A stretch of 64,000 bases of DNA, taken from Ailanthus altissimus (lineage: Eukaryota > Streptophyta > Magnoliopsida > Sapindales > Simaroubaceae). The translations under genes and the position numbers were made by a program. The notes under the pieces were generated by a model. It worked only from the letters and a program-made list of their open reading frames with translations. It was not told where the DNA came from and made no database searches. Positions 53,754 through 64,000 of this stretch are shown here, piece after piece. The first letter of the stretch is position 1. Every line of letters starts with the position of its first letter. The DNA is taken from assembly GCA_946807835.1 (NCBI GenBank), contig OX327697.1, forward strand, positions 3,053,001 to 3,117,000, in the 5' to 3' direction.

Positions 53754-56160
53754 TGTTACTTATGTGAAAAGATAGGACATATTAAACCTAATTGCCCACC
53801 AAGTAAAAACAAAGCTAATTTATTAGATTGTGATTTAGAAATAGAGCAAGAAAACTTAAAAGAAATATATAATATGGAAGAAATTTTTGATAATGATAGT
53901 ATTTATATTAGTAGTAGTTAAGAAGAACAATTGACAGAAAGTAGCTATTGCGATTCAGATTATGAAGTAAATGTGCTACAAACTTATATCGCATTTTTTG
54001 GCAAAAATTGTTCATATTGTAATAATAAATTTGAATAAGGATATCATGATAATATTACTAAAAAATTTTGCTATAAATTTTGTTACAATAATCTAGAAAA
54101 TAATCAAGATACAAATATAAAAGTTAATAAAGCAGGAAGTGAGTTGATCAATATAGACGTAGAACTATTGTTTAAAGAACAAATTGTACAAACAAAAATA
54201 ATGATAGATACAAGAGCTAATAAATGTGTTTACATAAAAGTTTAGTACTTAAGCAATATAGGAATAAGTTAAAAATACCTATAAATATTAGACAATTTAA
54301 TGGTGGTCTAATATAAATAATAGAATGTGTCAATAAGATACAAATTAGAATTAATGGAAAAGTACATACTTTGCCACAAATCTTTATTACTAGTAAAACT
54401 AGTAGATATAAATTCATTTTAGGATTAAATTTTATTTTAAAAAATAATAGAAGTATTATGATCACTCTTAATGGAGTTAATTTCTTTAAGAAATCAACTT
54501 TTGTACAGCTAAAATATAAAACTAACATAGTTTCTTTTGAAAAAAAATAACTACAGTAGAAAAGAATATAGATATAGAATTTTTTGATACACTAATAGAT
54601 GAAGATAATAAAATAGATGAAGACTTAGAAACATTAGATGAAGAAGAAATAGATCAATATCTAGAAGAAATATTAAATATAGAAAAAAAGATATAAAATG
54701 TATAGAATGTGAAAATTGGCCTAAAGAAATAAAACAAAAAATTAAAGAATTAGAAAAATTAGAAATAATAGGTAATAATTCAATAAGAAAAGATAGTAAA
54801 GAAGAATACAAAATAGAAATCATAAACCCAAACATAACAATAAAGACACAAGATTTAGCATATAGCCGAGAAGATAAAAAAGAATTCGAAATGCATATAA
54901 ATGAATTACTAGAACTATGAGTAATAAGAAATAACACAAGTAGACATAGAAGTCCATAATTTATTGTTAACAATCATAATGAACAAAAAAGAGAAAAAAG
55001 TAGAATGATAATAAATTATAAATTATTACATGATAATACCTTAGATAATAGTTATAAAATTCCTAACAAAAATGAATTAATACATTGCAGACAAAAAGCT
55101 ACATATTTTTCAAAAATCGATTGTAAGAGTGATTTTTGACAAATTTGACTACATGAAGAGTCTATTCCTTGAACAACTTTTAGTTGTTCAGAAGGATATT
55201 TTGAATGGCTAGTAATACATTTTGGATTAAAAAAAATACCTTAAGTATTTTAAGAAAGAATGGATATAGTACTTAAGCCATTTTCAAAATTTTGTATAGT
55301 TTATGTTGATGATGTTCTTGTATATAGTCAGAATAAATTCATGCATACATTGCATATTAATAAAATGTTAGATTGTTTTAAGTAAAATAGAATAGTAATT
55401 TCTAAAAGAAAAGTAAAATTATTTAAGCAAAAAATAGAATTTTTAGGATTAATAATAGATAAAAGAAAAATAAAATTACAGCCTCATATTGTAACAAAAA
55501 TCTTAGAATTTCCTGATAAAATAAAAGATACTAAATAACTTCAAAAATTTTTAGGATAATTAAATTATAGTAAAAAATTTATACCTAAATTATGTTTATT
55601 AGTTAGACCATTATTTAATAAACTAAATAAAAGTGGATAAAAATGTTTTAATAGAGAAGATATAAAACTTATACAAAAGTTAAAACAAATAGTTAAAAAT
55701 CTTAAGTCGCTTTAATTATTATAAAATCATACAAACAGATGCAAATAGTAAAAGATGGGCAGAATCTTATTTCAAAAACCCAAGAAAGATACCCAAAAGA
55801 AGAAGAAGAAATAGTTATGTATACTAGTAGAAAGTTCACTGAAATTAATAGAAGAAAATCTAGTATAGAATTAAAAATTTTAAGTATTATAAATTCCTTA
55901 AATTCTTTCCATTTATATATACAAAATGATTCTTTTACAATCAGAACATTTATAATTGAATTTTATCAAAAATCTCAGAAAAAAAATTTTGAAAAGAAGA
56001 ATTTGTTTATAAGTAAAAGATGAATATATTTCTTAGAAGTAATAACAAGAAGAGGATATAAAGAAAATTTTGAACATATTTTAGGAAAAGATAATAATTT
56101 AGCTGATATTATTTCTAGACTAATAACTTCTTCATGTTCTTTTTACAGGAATGAAAAGTA
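53754..56160 (+). pseudogene. Viral zinc knuckle, protease, reverse transcriptase and RNase H, broken
   Basis: The capsid-type zinc knuckle CYLCEKIGHIKPNC (53754-53795) is intact. The protease active site survives as DTRA at about 54207, where a DTGA/DSGA motif would be expected. Reverse transcriptase runs from about 54800 to 55640 and keeps FSKIDCKSDF and YVDDVLVYS. TGA codons at 55137, 55146 and 55170 fall within 36 bases at positions where the family has Trp. Further TAA codons follow before the YVDD box. The RNase H part (about 55700-56150) keeps YTSRKFTEIN and DNNLADIISR. With this many stops the region is dead. Confidence 0.8.
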
Positions 56161-56269
56161 TTAGCTTAAATAGTAGTCCCAGTATCTCATTTGAACCCCT
56201 AATATAAGTCAAGTATAGTTTTGCTGAAGAACAAAAAATCTTATTAAATAATATTTAATTTTTTTAAAA

Positions 56270-57720
56270 ATGATAAAAGGGGTTTTTTTAGATTCATTAA
56301 ATGCTTTAAGTTATTTTTCTTTTGCCAAAAAAAAAAAAGATTTTCTTATTATGTACCTTTTAAAGGAAGAAAAATTAGAATCTATTCAATTTAGCAAGAG
56401 ACATTTTGTCAAATTAAAAGATTTCAAGACCATTTATATAAAGGTTTTTATAATTATGAAAAAATAAAAAAATCTTTAAAGTAATTTTTAGATAATAAAG
56501 CAAAAGAAGAACCAATTTTAGTTTTTAATGACCTTTTATATAGTAGAAGTCAAATTTTAGCCTTTTTAAATAATTTTAAAAGTCTTAATGAAGCTAATTA
56601 TTTTTTAGAATAAAAAATGCCTGACCTTCAAAAAGAGTTTGAAAAATTAAAAAAACAACTATCTATTTTACAAATAGAAAAAGCTGAGTTAGAACAAAAG
56701 TTACAACTTACAAATCATGAAAAAAAATAAGTAGAAGATAAATATATAGTAGCATAGAAAAGATAAAAACTGAAAAGTAATTTTATAGATTAAAAGAATC
56801 TGGATCGTCTGTAGAAACTATTTCAAAAATTGTAGAAAAGACTAATGGAACTTTGATGCAAAAAAAAAAAGTTAGAGAAATCTGGAAAAGATTAGAAGTA
56901 ACCCTACCAAATATTCAACAGAATATTTTGGGATTAGTTGAAGAAAAAATTATAAAAAGATTTATAAAATATTAGAATTCCTTTGCTCAACTCAGGAATT
57001 GCTAGAAGGGATGACAACATTAATTGTCAAAAAGACCATTTCTAATAATAAGATATGATTTAAATTCACGACAGTTCAGATTCATCTTGATAAATTTCTT
57101 ATAGAGTTCAACATTCTCAGTATTACAGATGCTATAAACATTGGAGAATTATTTGATTATAAACTCATAGATAACCTCAGTGCTTCTAGCATTATAAAAA
57201 TTGGATTCCTCCTAGACAAATTTTAGCAAGCTATAAAATTATATGGAGGAAGGTATGGATTTATTCTTGGTATTGATACAATACCTTGTGAATAGACTGC
57301 CAAGTATGATAAACAACCTATGATTATCTCTGCATACTATTATATTGTTATTATACCATATGACCAAAGGGTGGAGTTTGTAACAGAAAGATCAAGCCTT
57401 GAGCTTGAAGGTTTCTCATTTCAATATCTACACAGATACAGAGCTCATAAGTATTATGATTGCATTAACTTCAGCAAACTAAGGATCGTTGGACAGACAA
57501 CTCATATGTTTATTTTCCTTCGGACTGCAAGTGAACAATATATGTGATATCCAATACCTTAGATTTACCTCAGTGCAGACACATATAGCTATCTTTTAGA
57601 GATTCAAGAATGGAAAGAGTTGAAGCAACAGTGCATTAAAGACTGTGCTAATGATTACGAAATAGATGATAAAATATACTACAATCTCAATACAGTATAG
57701 TAAAAACACAAAAAAAGCTA
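56270..57720 (+). pseudogene. Transactivator (viroplasmin)-like region, broken
   Basis: Downstream of RNase H a new set of interrupted frames begins (ATG at 56270). The first 200 bases, after a change of frame, resemble the viroplasmin domain found near the start of caulimovirid transactivators. A Leu/Lys/Gln coiled-coil stretch follows (about 56620-56730), and an open stretch of 75 codons at 57320-57547 matches nothing I recognise. Assignment rests on position and weak motif resemblance. Confidence 0.45.
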
Positions 57721-57879
57721 GTAGAAGCTAGAAGAAGATAAGAAAAGATTGAAAAGTCAAAAAGGCAAAGAAAATAACAAAGTTAGGAAGTAAAAATATT
57801 TAAGAGTATTAGTTGTAACGGTAAGTATTAATAAGTTGTTAGTTGTAATTAGGAAGTTTAGTCGAAATAAGAAAAAGGC

Positions 57880-57965
57880 TCAACTATAAAAACCCTTGTA
57901 AGCCTCATTTGTAAAGTATGAGCTTATAAAAACCTGAAAAGAGCACAATAAAATAAAGTTTGTTC
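57880..57965 (+). promoter_or_regulatory. Pararetrovirus-like promoter and poly(A) signal remnant
   Basis: CTATAAAAACCCTTG at 57886 fits a TATA box. About 60 bases on there is AATAAAATAAAG (57948), a polyadenylation-type signal. A TATA box followed closely by AATAAA is the layout of caulimovirid genomic promoters, where the RNA is terminally redundant. After it the viral character fades by about 58050. Confidence 0.5.
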
Positions 57966-58059
57966 TAAAAAAATCTCTCTCAATATCTTGTAGACAAAAA
58001 GACAATAAAGAAGAAAGATCTTATTTTTAAGTAAGTTTTACTCTACTCAATTTTTATTT

Positions 58060-61000
58060 ATATTTCGGGGTAAAAGAACTTTTGCCTGTATAATGAAAGT
58101 ATAAGTTTTTTGTTTAAAAATTATTTACAAAAGACGATCATTAATATTAAAAGTTAAGAAATGATTATTTTTAATTAATTATAAGAACTAAGTAAAACCG
58201 CAGTTGTTCTTAAAAATACTTATGATTTTACAAAAAAAAAAAGAGATTTTTCATTGGCCTAATTTGTCAAATATATGTTTGATAAAAGGTTTTAAGGCAT
58301 GATCAGAAAAAGTTTTGTAAAGTTCATGTTTTTTAGAATATCTCAATAGGTTTGAAATGTTGTTTTAATTACAAAATGTTGTCTGTTCCTTCTCTTTGGT
58401 AATAGCCCAAATCTTTGGATAACTTTAAGTTGAATGTTGACGTGGCTGTTTCGGTTTGAGCCCCGTTTGATTGGTGTTTGGGCTATGCTTCATGATGAAC
58501 TCGACGTTGTTCTCCGTTGATGGATAATGGGTGGGGTAAAGGTAGAAATAGAGAATTTCTATGTGAAAAATGTCTTTTTCGATCTATATCTCTCTATTTT
58601 TTATTTATATTAATATTAAATATTAATTTATATTTACAAATTTTAAGAATATAAAATTTTAATTTATATATGATTAAAAAAATAATAAATTGAAAAATTG
58701 AAATAATATAACATTATCTTTCAATAATGTGAATAATAATTAGTAAATAAAATTTGAAATAAATAACAAATAAAAAAGAATTTATATAATGATTTAGTGT
58801 CTAACATCATTAATGTTTTTGTTAATTACTTCATATTCTCATTAAAATCAATGGCCACCCATTTCAAAAATAACAATTTCGCTATCGTTTACAATAAAGA
58901 AAAAAAGGTAGATTTTAGAGACTTTTATTATATATTTTTTATTTTTATTAATAAAAAATACTATTAAAACATGTTATAGTTAAGTATAAAAATTATAAAA
59001 TAAAAAATTATATTCAATATATTCGTAAAAACAGGGGGTGAAGACAGGATAGAGAGATTTAATTTCATCTTCGCTTCATTAATTATTAGAACAATAATTT
59101 TTCTTTTCACTCCATCTTATTTTAACAAAAATTATTTTAATTATACTTTATTTAAGACAGGGCCCATAGGTTCCATCCCCGAGAGGCATTTTGCCATTAC
59201 TATCTATGCATACATTAAAGTGGGTTTTGGTTATTTTTTCAGCCTTTATTGAGGAAAGTATAATAGAGTTTCATAGTTTGAACATGGCTAGGTAGTGGTG
59301 GACTATTTTCATTTCTAAATATGCACTCAATTATTTACTCTCTCAATAAATCCCTTACTTTTGATTCAAAAAACAAATACTTGCAATTTTTTTTTTACAT
59401 TATTTGTTTCAATGTGAAGTATTAATACTACACTTATTTTATATCTCAAATAATGAGAAACCAATCAAGAAACACTATATATAAACAATTATTGATTTAT
59501 CATTATATCATTAATATGAAAGTTATACTGCACCTAAAAATAAATGTAATTTTGTTGAAATACAAACTAATTGCATTATTGTCGTCTTTGGTAGTAATTT
59601 CATTTTGTATTTCACCTATGATTAAGTGCTTTGTATTCCAATTATATAAATAAAGTATTATTCTTTAAATGAAGGGTTGTGATCAATTAACCACTATTAT
59701 ATTTTGTGCATGTTGTGGTTGGATTTTTCTATTGGATAATTTTTCTTCTTAATACTAAAATCTCTTTTTAAATTTTTTGGTAACATTTAGTTTTAATTAG
59801 AAATGGCTTTTGGAGATTTAAAAAAACTATTTTTTCTTTACTTGTAAAAGTTTAAAATTTAAAATTTAAAAAGTAGAGTTTTTCTGAGTATCTTTTATTA
59901 TAAAATATTTGTATATTAACACATATATCCTACTAATATTTTTAAAAAAATCTTATACCATACCTTTAATAAAAATAAAATCTTATTTAACTAATATATT
60001 TTTAAATTTTTTTGTTGAAAACCACCATTTCTCCATATTTTTGTAACCATCATCTCTATAAAAGCTTTACTAATTTTTTTTTTATATCACAGGAACTTAG
60101 TGTTTTAGTTCTAATTTTTATACCAAAATACAATAATTTATTTGTTATTATGTATTAATTTTATTTGAATTCTCGTAATTTATATTTATTGATGTTTAGA
60201 GTCCCAATTATTTTTGTTATAATTTTACAATAATTGCAAAACTAAATTTTAGCATTAATCACTTTTGTGTTGTCTATAAAATATGTTAGTAAAATTTAAA
60301 GATTAAATTATAAATTTTGTTTTATGTAAAAAGATTAAATTGTCTAGAATTTGAATATAAGATTTATTAAGTGTCTTTTTTAATAATTTAATAACAAATA
60401 AACACTTTTAACAATGTATAATAAAATGATATATTATTTTAAAATAATTTTTTTAATTAACAATTAAATGATCAATAACTTTTTTTCAAAATCTATACCT
60501 TTAAAAACTCTATTTAAATAGCCTAATCAAATGAGCCCTTAATATTTACTCACAAATCTCCTTACGTTTCTTATTACTTAAAAAAACCTCTTAACATTAG
60601 CAAAATAGACTCTAAAATACGATTTTAAGATGTTTATGTCACGACCGATAAAAGAATTTTTGTGTGGATAATATCAAATATTAAAGGATAAAATAGATAA
60701 TATAAAAAACAACAGGGTAATATTGTTTTCCATAAACTAACTAATTGTTTTTCGGTAAATGCTGACATAAAATGACTGTGACACTAGAGCCAAAAGAATA
60801 GGACAATCATAATAAGTTTTTGCTTAATTTCTTGCAAATTAATGATATCAATGGCTGCATTGAAGGTTTTTTTCCAAGGAAAGGCTGCAATGAAGTTAAT
60901 ACTTCAATTTTATTCCTTACATGTTTGATTTGATCTCCAAGGATTCTGCATTATTAATCTTTCCTTTCCTTTTATATCTCAAGTTAATACTTCATATAAT

Positions 61001-61130
61001 TTCTGCCAGAAACCAAGCCTAGTTGTACATCCAGATGTAAAAACAGTATGGACGTCCGCACTAAAGGAGGACTCTAATTTGGGAAAGGGAAAAGGACTCT
61101 AGTTTGATATTCAAGTTTTATGACAAATTT
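58060..61130. other. AT-rich intergenic DNA
   Basis: No gene is supported. Several short frames are AT-rich chance openings. A moderately GC patch at about 58430-58530 shows no recognisable motif. The stretch from about 60840 may belong to the duplicated expansin segment, but no first exon could be aligned. Confidence 0.55.
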
Positions 61131-61169
61131 TGTACTGTTCATCTCAACTCTTTTAATGTACATATTGTC

Positions 61170-61722
61170 AGAGGGAGGTTGTGGTTACGGTAATCTCAGG
61201 AAACAAGGTTATGGCCTTGACATGTGTGTGAATGACCCTCAATGGGGCATCAAAGGTGCTGGCAGAGTCAAAATCACAGCAACCAATTTCTGCCCATCAA
61301 ACTAGTCAAAGCCAGAAGAAAACTGGTGCAATCCTCCCCTGAAACATTTTGATCTTTCCAAGCCAATGTTTGTGAAGCTTGCGCACGAGAAAGCCGGTTT
61401 CATTCCTGTTAGATATGGCAGAGTCTTGTGCTCCAAGCAAGGCAGCGTCAAGTTTGAAAGCAAAGGAAATTAATTCTGGGCAATGATTTTGGGGTACACC
61501 ATTGGTGGTGCTGGTGATTTTAGTGATGTGAAAGTTAATGGCTGAAATACAGATTGGCAGCCATGAGTCCCAACTGGAGCCAGAATTGGCTAACATGAAG
61601 GAAGCTGGTAGGGCAAAGCTTGTTTTAGGTAACTACAAGTGACGGGAAGATGGTTTAATTTGATAATTTAGCCCCTGCAAATTGGTGATTTTGCCAAACT
61701 TATTGAGGGAGTACAAATTTTT
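61170..61722 (+). pseudogene. Expansin pseudogene (second-exon copy)
   Basis: After an acceptor-like ATTGTCAG the sequence follows exon 2 of the intact expansin: [53 protein letters not shown] and the GGAGD segment. About 20 codons between QGYGL and CVNDPQ are missing, removing the CGACFEI cysteines. In-frame stops occur at 61303 (TAG) and 61471 (TAA) and further on. No first exon or signal peptide was found. The 3' flank still matches that of the intact gene, showing a segmental duplication and not a retrocopy. Confidence 0.88.
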
Positions 61723-62378
61723 AAGGATCTCTAGTGATGTCTAGTCTTGTGGTTTTGTAGCTTTTGTTGTTAAATTTATTGGGATATGTTCTTGAATGTT
61801 TTGTTTTGAGTAAGAAAGGAAGGTGTTTTGTATCTCAATCAAATAAATGCGTATACAAGTTCAGCTTTGCCTTTATTTCTTATTTCATAGATAGCAAAGC
61901 TAACCTGATGGACCAAATGCATGCATTTTGAGAAGATGATTGAATTTCCTGTGCTCCGATTACAAAATAAACTTGCATTGCTCACTTATGACTTTGCACG
62001 ACGAGGGCTCTCTAGAGCTTTTAAACATTTTGCACGTTGCATGTGGTTCAGATTTAGTTACTTTCACCTTATATAATAATTACCAATCACGAACTTATAG
62101 TTTGCTTGGGAGAAGCTCAAAACCAAAAAAACCCGGTATATGTAAGAATTTGAAAAAGAATTATATTTCACTCTATAAATTATGATATATAGCGAGCTCT
62201 TATATAGGCATAAGATTAAATTATTTATAATGTGAACATAAAGTATAAATATCTATAATTATGATTATAGAGTGTGAACGTGTATATACAAGATCAATAA
62301 TAATGATTACCAATAGCATCGATTATGACACTATTTTAACATCTTTTCTCAAATTCAAGTTGGCCTAATAAAAGTTAG
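61723..62378. other. 3' flank of the expansin pseudogene and intergenic DNA
   Basis: The first 150 bases are similar to the 3' flank of the intact expansin (shared TTTGTATCTCA, TCAAATAAAT and TTCAGCTTT segments). The remainder is AT-rich with no feature recognised. Confidence 0.55.
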
Positions 62379-62889
62379 AGGTGGCAATTAAGCCGGGCAG
62401 CCCAAACATGGCATAGCTCGAGATGGTACTATAGCGTGCTCAGGCCTCCTAGGCACATTATAGTACAGTACTATGCTTGGGCAATCCACTATCTCGTGTT
62501 GTGTTTAAGCCGTATTTATTGACTCGTCAAAGGTGGCAAATGAGATGGACGACCTAAGCACGGCACAGCCCAACACGGTATTGTAGCGTGCTCGAGTGGC
62601 CAAGGCATGCTACGATACCGTGCCGTGCTTGGGCCATCCATAATGTCATGCCATGCCTGAGCCGCATTTATTGGCTTATGCCGGCACGAGCCTGTCACGG
62701 CCTAGTACATAGGGCCCATCAATAGTATTACTATTCCTATCAATAATGGCCTATTAGGCCTGCGTACCAAGCACGGCACGGCCCACAGTGGATCATGTCG
62801 GAGCCTAATTTTTGACTGTCGTGCTTAGGCTAGCCCGACATGACAGCTTTTGTGGGCCGTGCTGGTCCGGTACGGCCCACTTGCCACCT
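62379..62889. mobile_element. GC-rich fold-back element
   Basis: The ends AGGTGGCAA (62379-62387) and TTGCCACCT (62881-62889) are perfect inverts. The interior is about three diverged units of 150 bases rich in GCACGG and GGGCC, each able to fold on itself: for example GCACGGCACAG with CGTGCCGTGC, and GGTATTGTAGCGTGC with GCATGCTACGATACC, at about 62558-62632. Composition is strikingly GC-rich beside its AT-rich flanks. No coding frame. Ends starting (A)GGTGGCAA recall non-autonomous hAT or fold-back elements; no target duplication could be fixed. Confidence 0.65.
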
Positions 62890-62897
62890 ATAGTAAA

Positions 62898-64000
62898 AGC
62901 AAGCTTAAGGTTAGATACTAAAGATTGAAAACAGCGAGGAAGAAGAGATTTGGTAAAAATATCAGCAAGTTGATCTTTTGAAGAGATTAAGTGAAGAGTA
63001 ATCGTCTTTTGAGAGATATGTTGCTGGACAAAATATATCTTAATGTGTTTTGTTCATTTATGAAAGGAATCATTGTGAGTAATCTGAATAGCACTTTTAT
63101 TGTCACAATAAAAAGGTGTAGTCCTAGAGTAAGAAATACCCATATCAGCAAGAACATGATACTCACCCTTAGTACTAGAGTGAGTAGTAACTATCTGTTT
63201 CTTGCTCTTCTATGAAATGAGTGAATCTCTAAAGAAAAGATAAAAGCTTGTAGTAGATCATCGATCTGTAGGATCATCAACCCAATTAGCATCGTTATAG
63301 GCTCATAACACAAGTGGAGAATGATTTGAAAAATGAACATCATAAAAAAAAGTTCCATTGAGATAACGTAAATATGAATAACTATAGTATAGTAAGAAGT
63401 ACGAGGAGCAGCCATAAAATGACTAACAATATGAACTGCATATGCAATATTTGGGCGAGTGACAGTGAGATATATTAAATTACCAACCAATTGATGATAA
63501 AGAGTTGCATCAATGAGAGGGGCTACATCTGAGGGTAGAAGCTTGGCATTCGACTTTATAGGAGTAGAAGTAGTCTTATTGTCTGTCAAGCCAGCCTTAG
63601 TAAGTAGATCTGATGCATATTTTGCTTGTGACAGATAATAGCCAGTAATGTCTGATAATACCTTAAGACTAAGAAAATACCTTAGAGTACCAAGATCCTT
63701 CATGTCAAAGTGTTGTTAAAGGAAATCCTCGAGGGTAGGAATGCCAATAAGATCATCACCCGTGATAATCATATCATCAACATAGAATAGGACTAAAATA
63801 CAACCAGGATCTGTCTTTTGGACAAAACGAGTTGAGTTATAAGGGCTTGACTGAAAATCATATTGTAAAATAGTGTTACTGAACTTGGAAAACCATGCAC
63901 GAGGAGCCTATTTAAGATCATATACAGCACCCAAAGTCTATATACCGTTCCAGGAGGATGAGAATAATTGGGTGGAGATTTTATACATATAATAACCGTT
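62898..64000 (-). mobile_element. Ty1/copia retrotransposon pol remnant (runs off window)
   Basis: Read on the minus strand, the 3' half of copia pol is visible: the reverse transcriptase box FYVDDMIITG (about 63755-63787), then MKDLGTLRYFLSLKV, QAKYASDLLTKAGL, the connection-region segment YHQLVGNLIYLTVTRPNIAYAV (63440-63520, given here only in part by its key residues Y, G, L, RPD/N), and the RNase H end with QLADIFTKSL near 62950-62975. Stops and frame changes occur between 63200 and 63420, and a stop lies just before MKDLG, so it is inactive. The upstream integrase half would lie beyond the right edge. No long terminal repeat was found within the window. Confidence 0.85.

Larger units (their letters stand above)
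50320..58050 (+). mobile_element. Decayed endogenous pararetrovirus (Caulimoviridae)
   Basis: About 7.7 kb of very AT-rich DNA reads, in one direction, as a broken plant pararetrovirus genome: an uncertain 5' part, a coiled-coil Lys/Glu-rich frame (51168-51422), a zinc knuckle (53754-53795), an aspartic protease relic (about 54200), reverse transcriptase with an intact YVDD box (55302-55313), an RNase H-like stretch ending near 56150, a transactivator-like region and a promoter-like tail. The length matches a full caulimovirid genome. Every long frame is cut by many stops, mostly TGA or TAG at expected Trp and TAA or TAG at expected Gln positions, so no functional protein is encoded. No integrase domain or long terminal repeat was seen, which argues against a Ty3/gypsy element. 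A separate transactivator region suggests a caulimo-, petu- or florendo-like lineage over a badnavirus; the genus is not settled. Confidence 0.8.

Noticed and set aside
55131..55175. TGA read as Trp (variant genetic code) in the RT region
   Set aside because: TAA and TAG also occur at expected Gln positions and frame changes are present, so general decay of a nuclear viral copy explains the pattern better than a different code.
49801..58050. One large LTR retrotransposon with the 116-base repeats as its LTRs
   Set aside because: Both repeat copies lie within 508 bases and TTAG flanks that small unit. No third copy was found to the right of the RT region, so the TRIM and the viral block are separate.
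59453..59653. 66-residue frame in AT-rich DNA
   Set aside because: Isolated, low-complexity composition, and no splice or promoter context.

Overview
The window is nuclear DNA of a flowering plant, most likely a woody eudicot. It has AT-rich intergenic DNA, short GT-AG introns and six intact genes encoding proteins of clearly plant type: a plastid-type biotin carboxyl carrier protein, a cohesin loader carrying a PHD finger, and an alpha-expansin among them. The species cannot be fixed from the sequence alone; a rosid such as Citrus would fit, but that is a guess.

The left 41 kb is gene-rich. In order it holds UDP-glucose 6-dehydrogenase (minus, intronless CDS with a leader intron), a TPX2-domain microtubule protein (plus, 8 exons), ribosomal protein eS19 (minus, 4 exons), the beta subunit of mitochondrial processing peptidase (plus, 9 exons), plastid acetyl-CoA carboxylase BCCP (plus, 7 exons) and SCC2, the cohesin loader (minus, 28 exons over 13.7 kb). 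These are unrelated housekeeping genes and not an operon or cluster. All exon joins were worked out by hand from splice sites and reading-frame continuity, and every one closes in frame.

The right 23 kb is repeat-rich. It contains an intact alpha-expansin, a relic of an expansin first exon upstream of it, and a dead expansin copy 13 kb downstream whose 3' flank matches that of the intact gene. Between the intact and dead copies lie a short terminal-repeat retrotransposon (TRIM) with a tRNA-Met primer site and a target duplication, and about 7.7 kb of decayed pararetrovirus (Caulimoviridae) sequence. The viral stretch keeps the domain order zinc knuckle, protease, reverse transcriptase, RNase H and transactivator-like region, and ends in a promoter-like tail. 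It is full of TGA, TAG and TAA codons where Trp and Gln would be expected, the mark of long-term cytosine methylation. The right edge holds a fold-back element and a Ty1/copia pol remnant running off the window.

Intergenic DNA also carries several MITE families, one with a perfect 8-bp target duplication typical of hAT elements, plus tandem duplications and microsatellites. No CRISPR, tRNA or rRNA gene was seen. The most unusual locus is the expansin / TRIM / viral insertion block at 44.9-61.9 kb.
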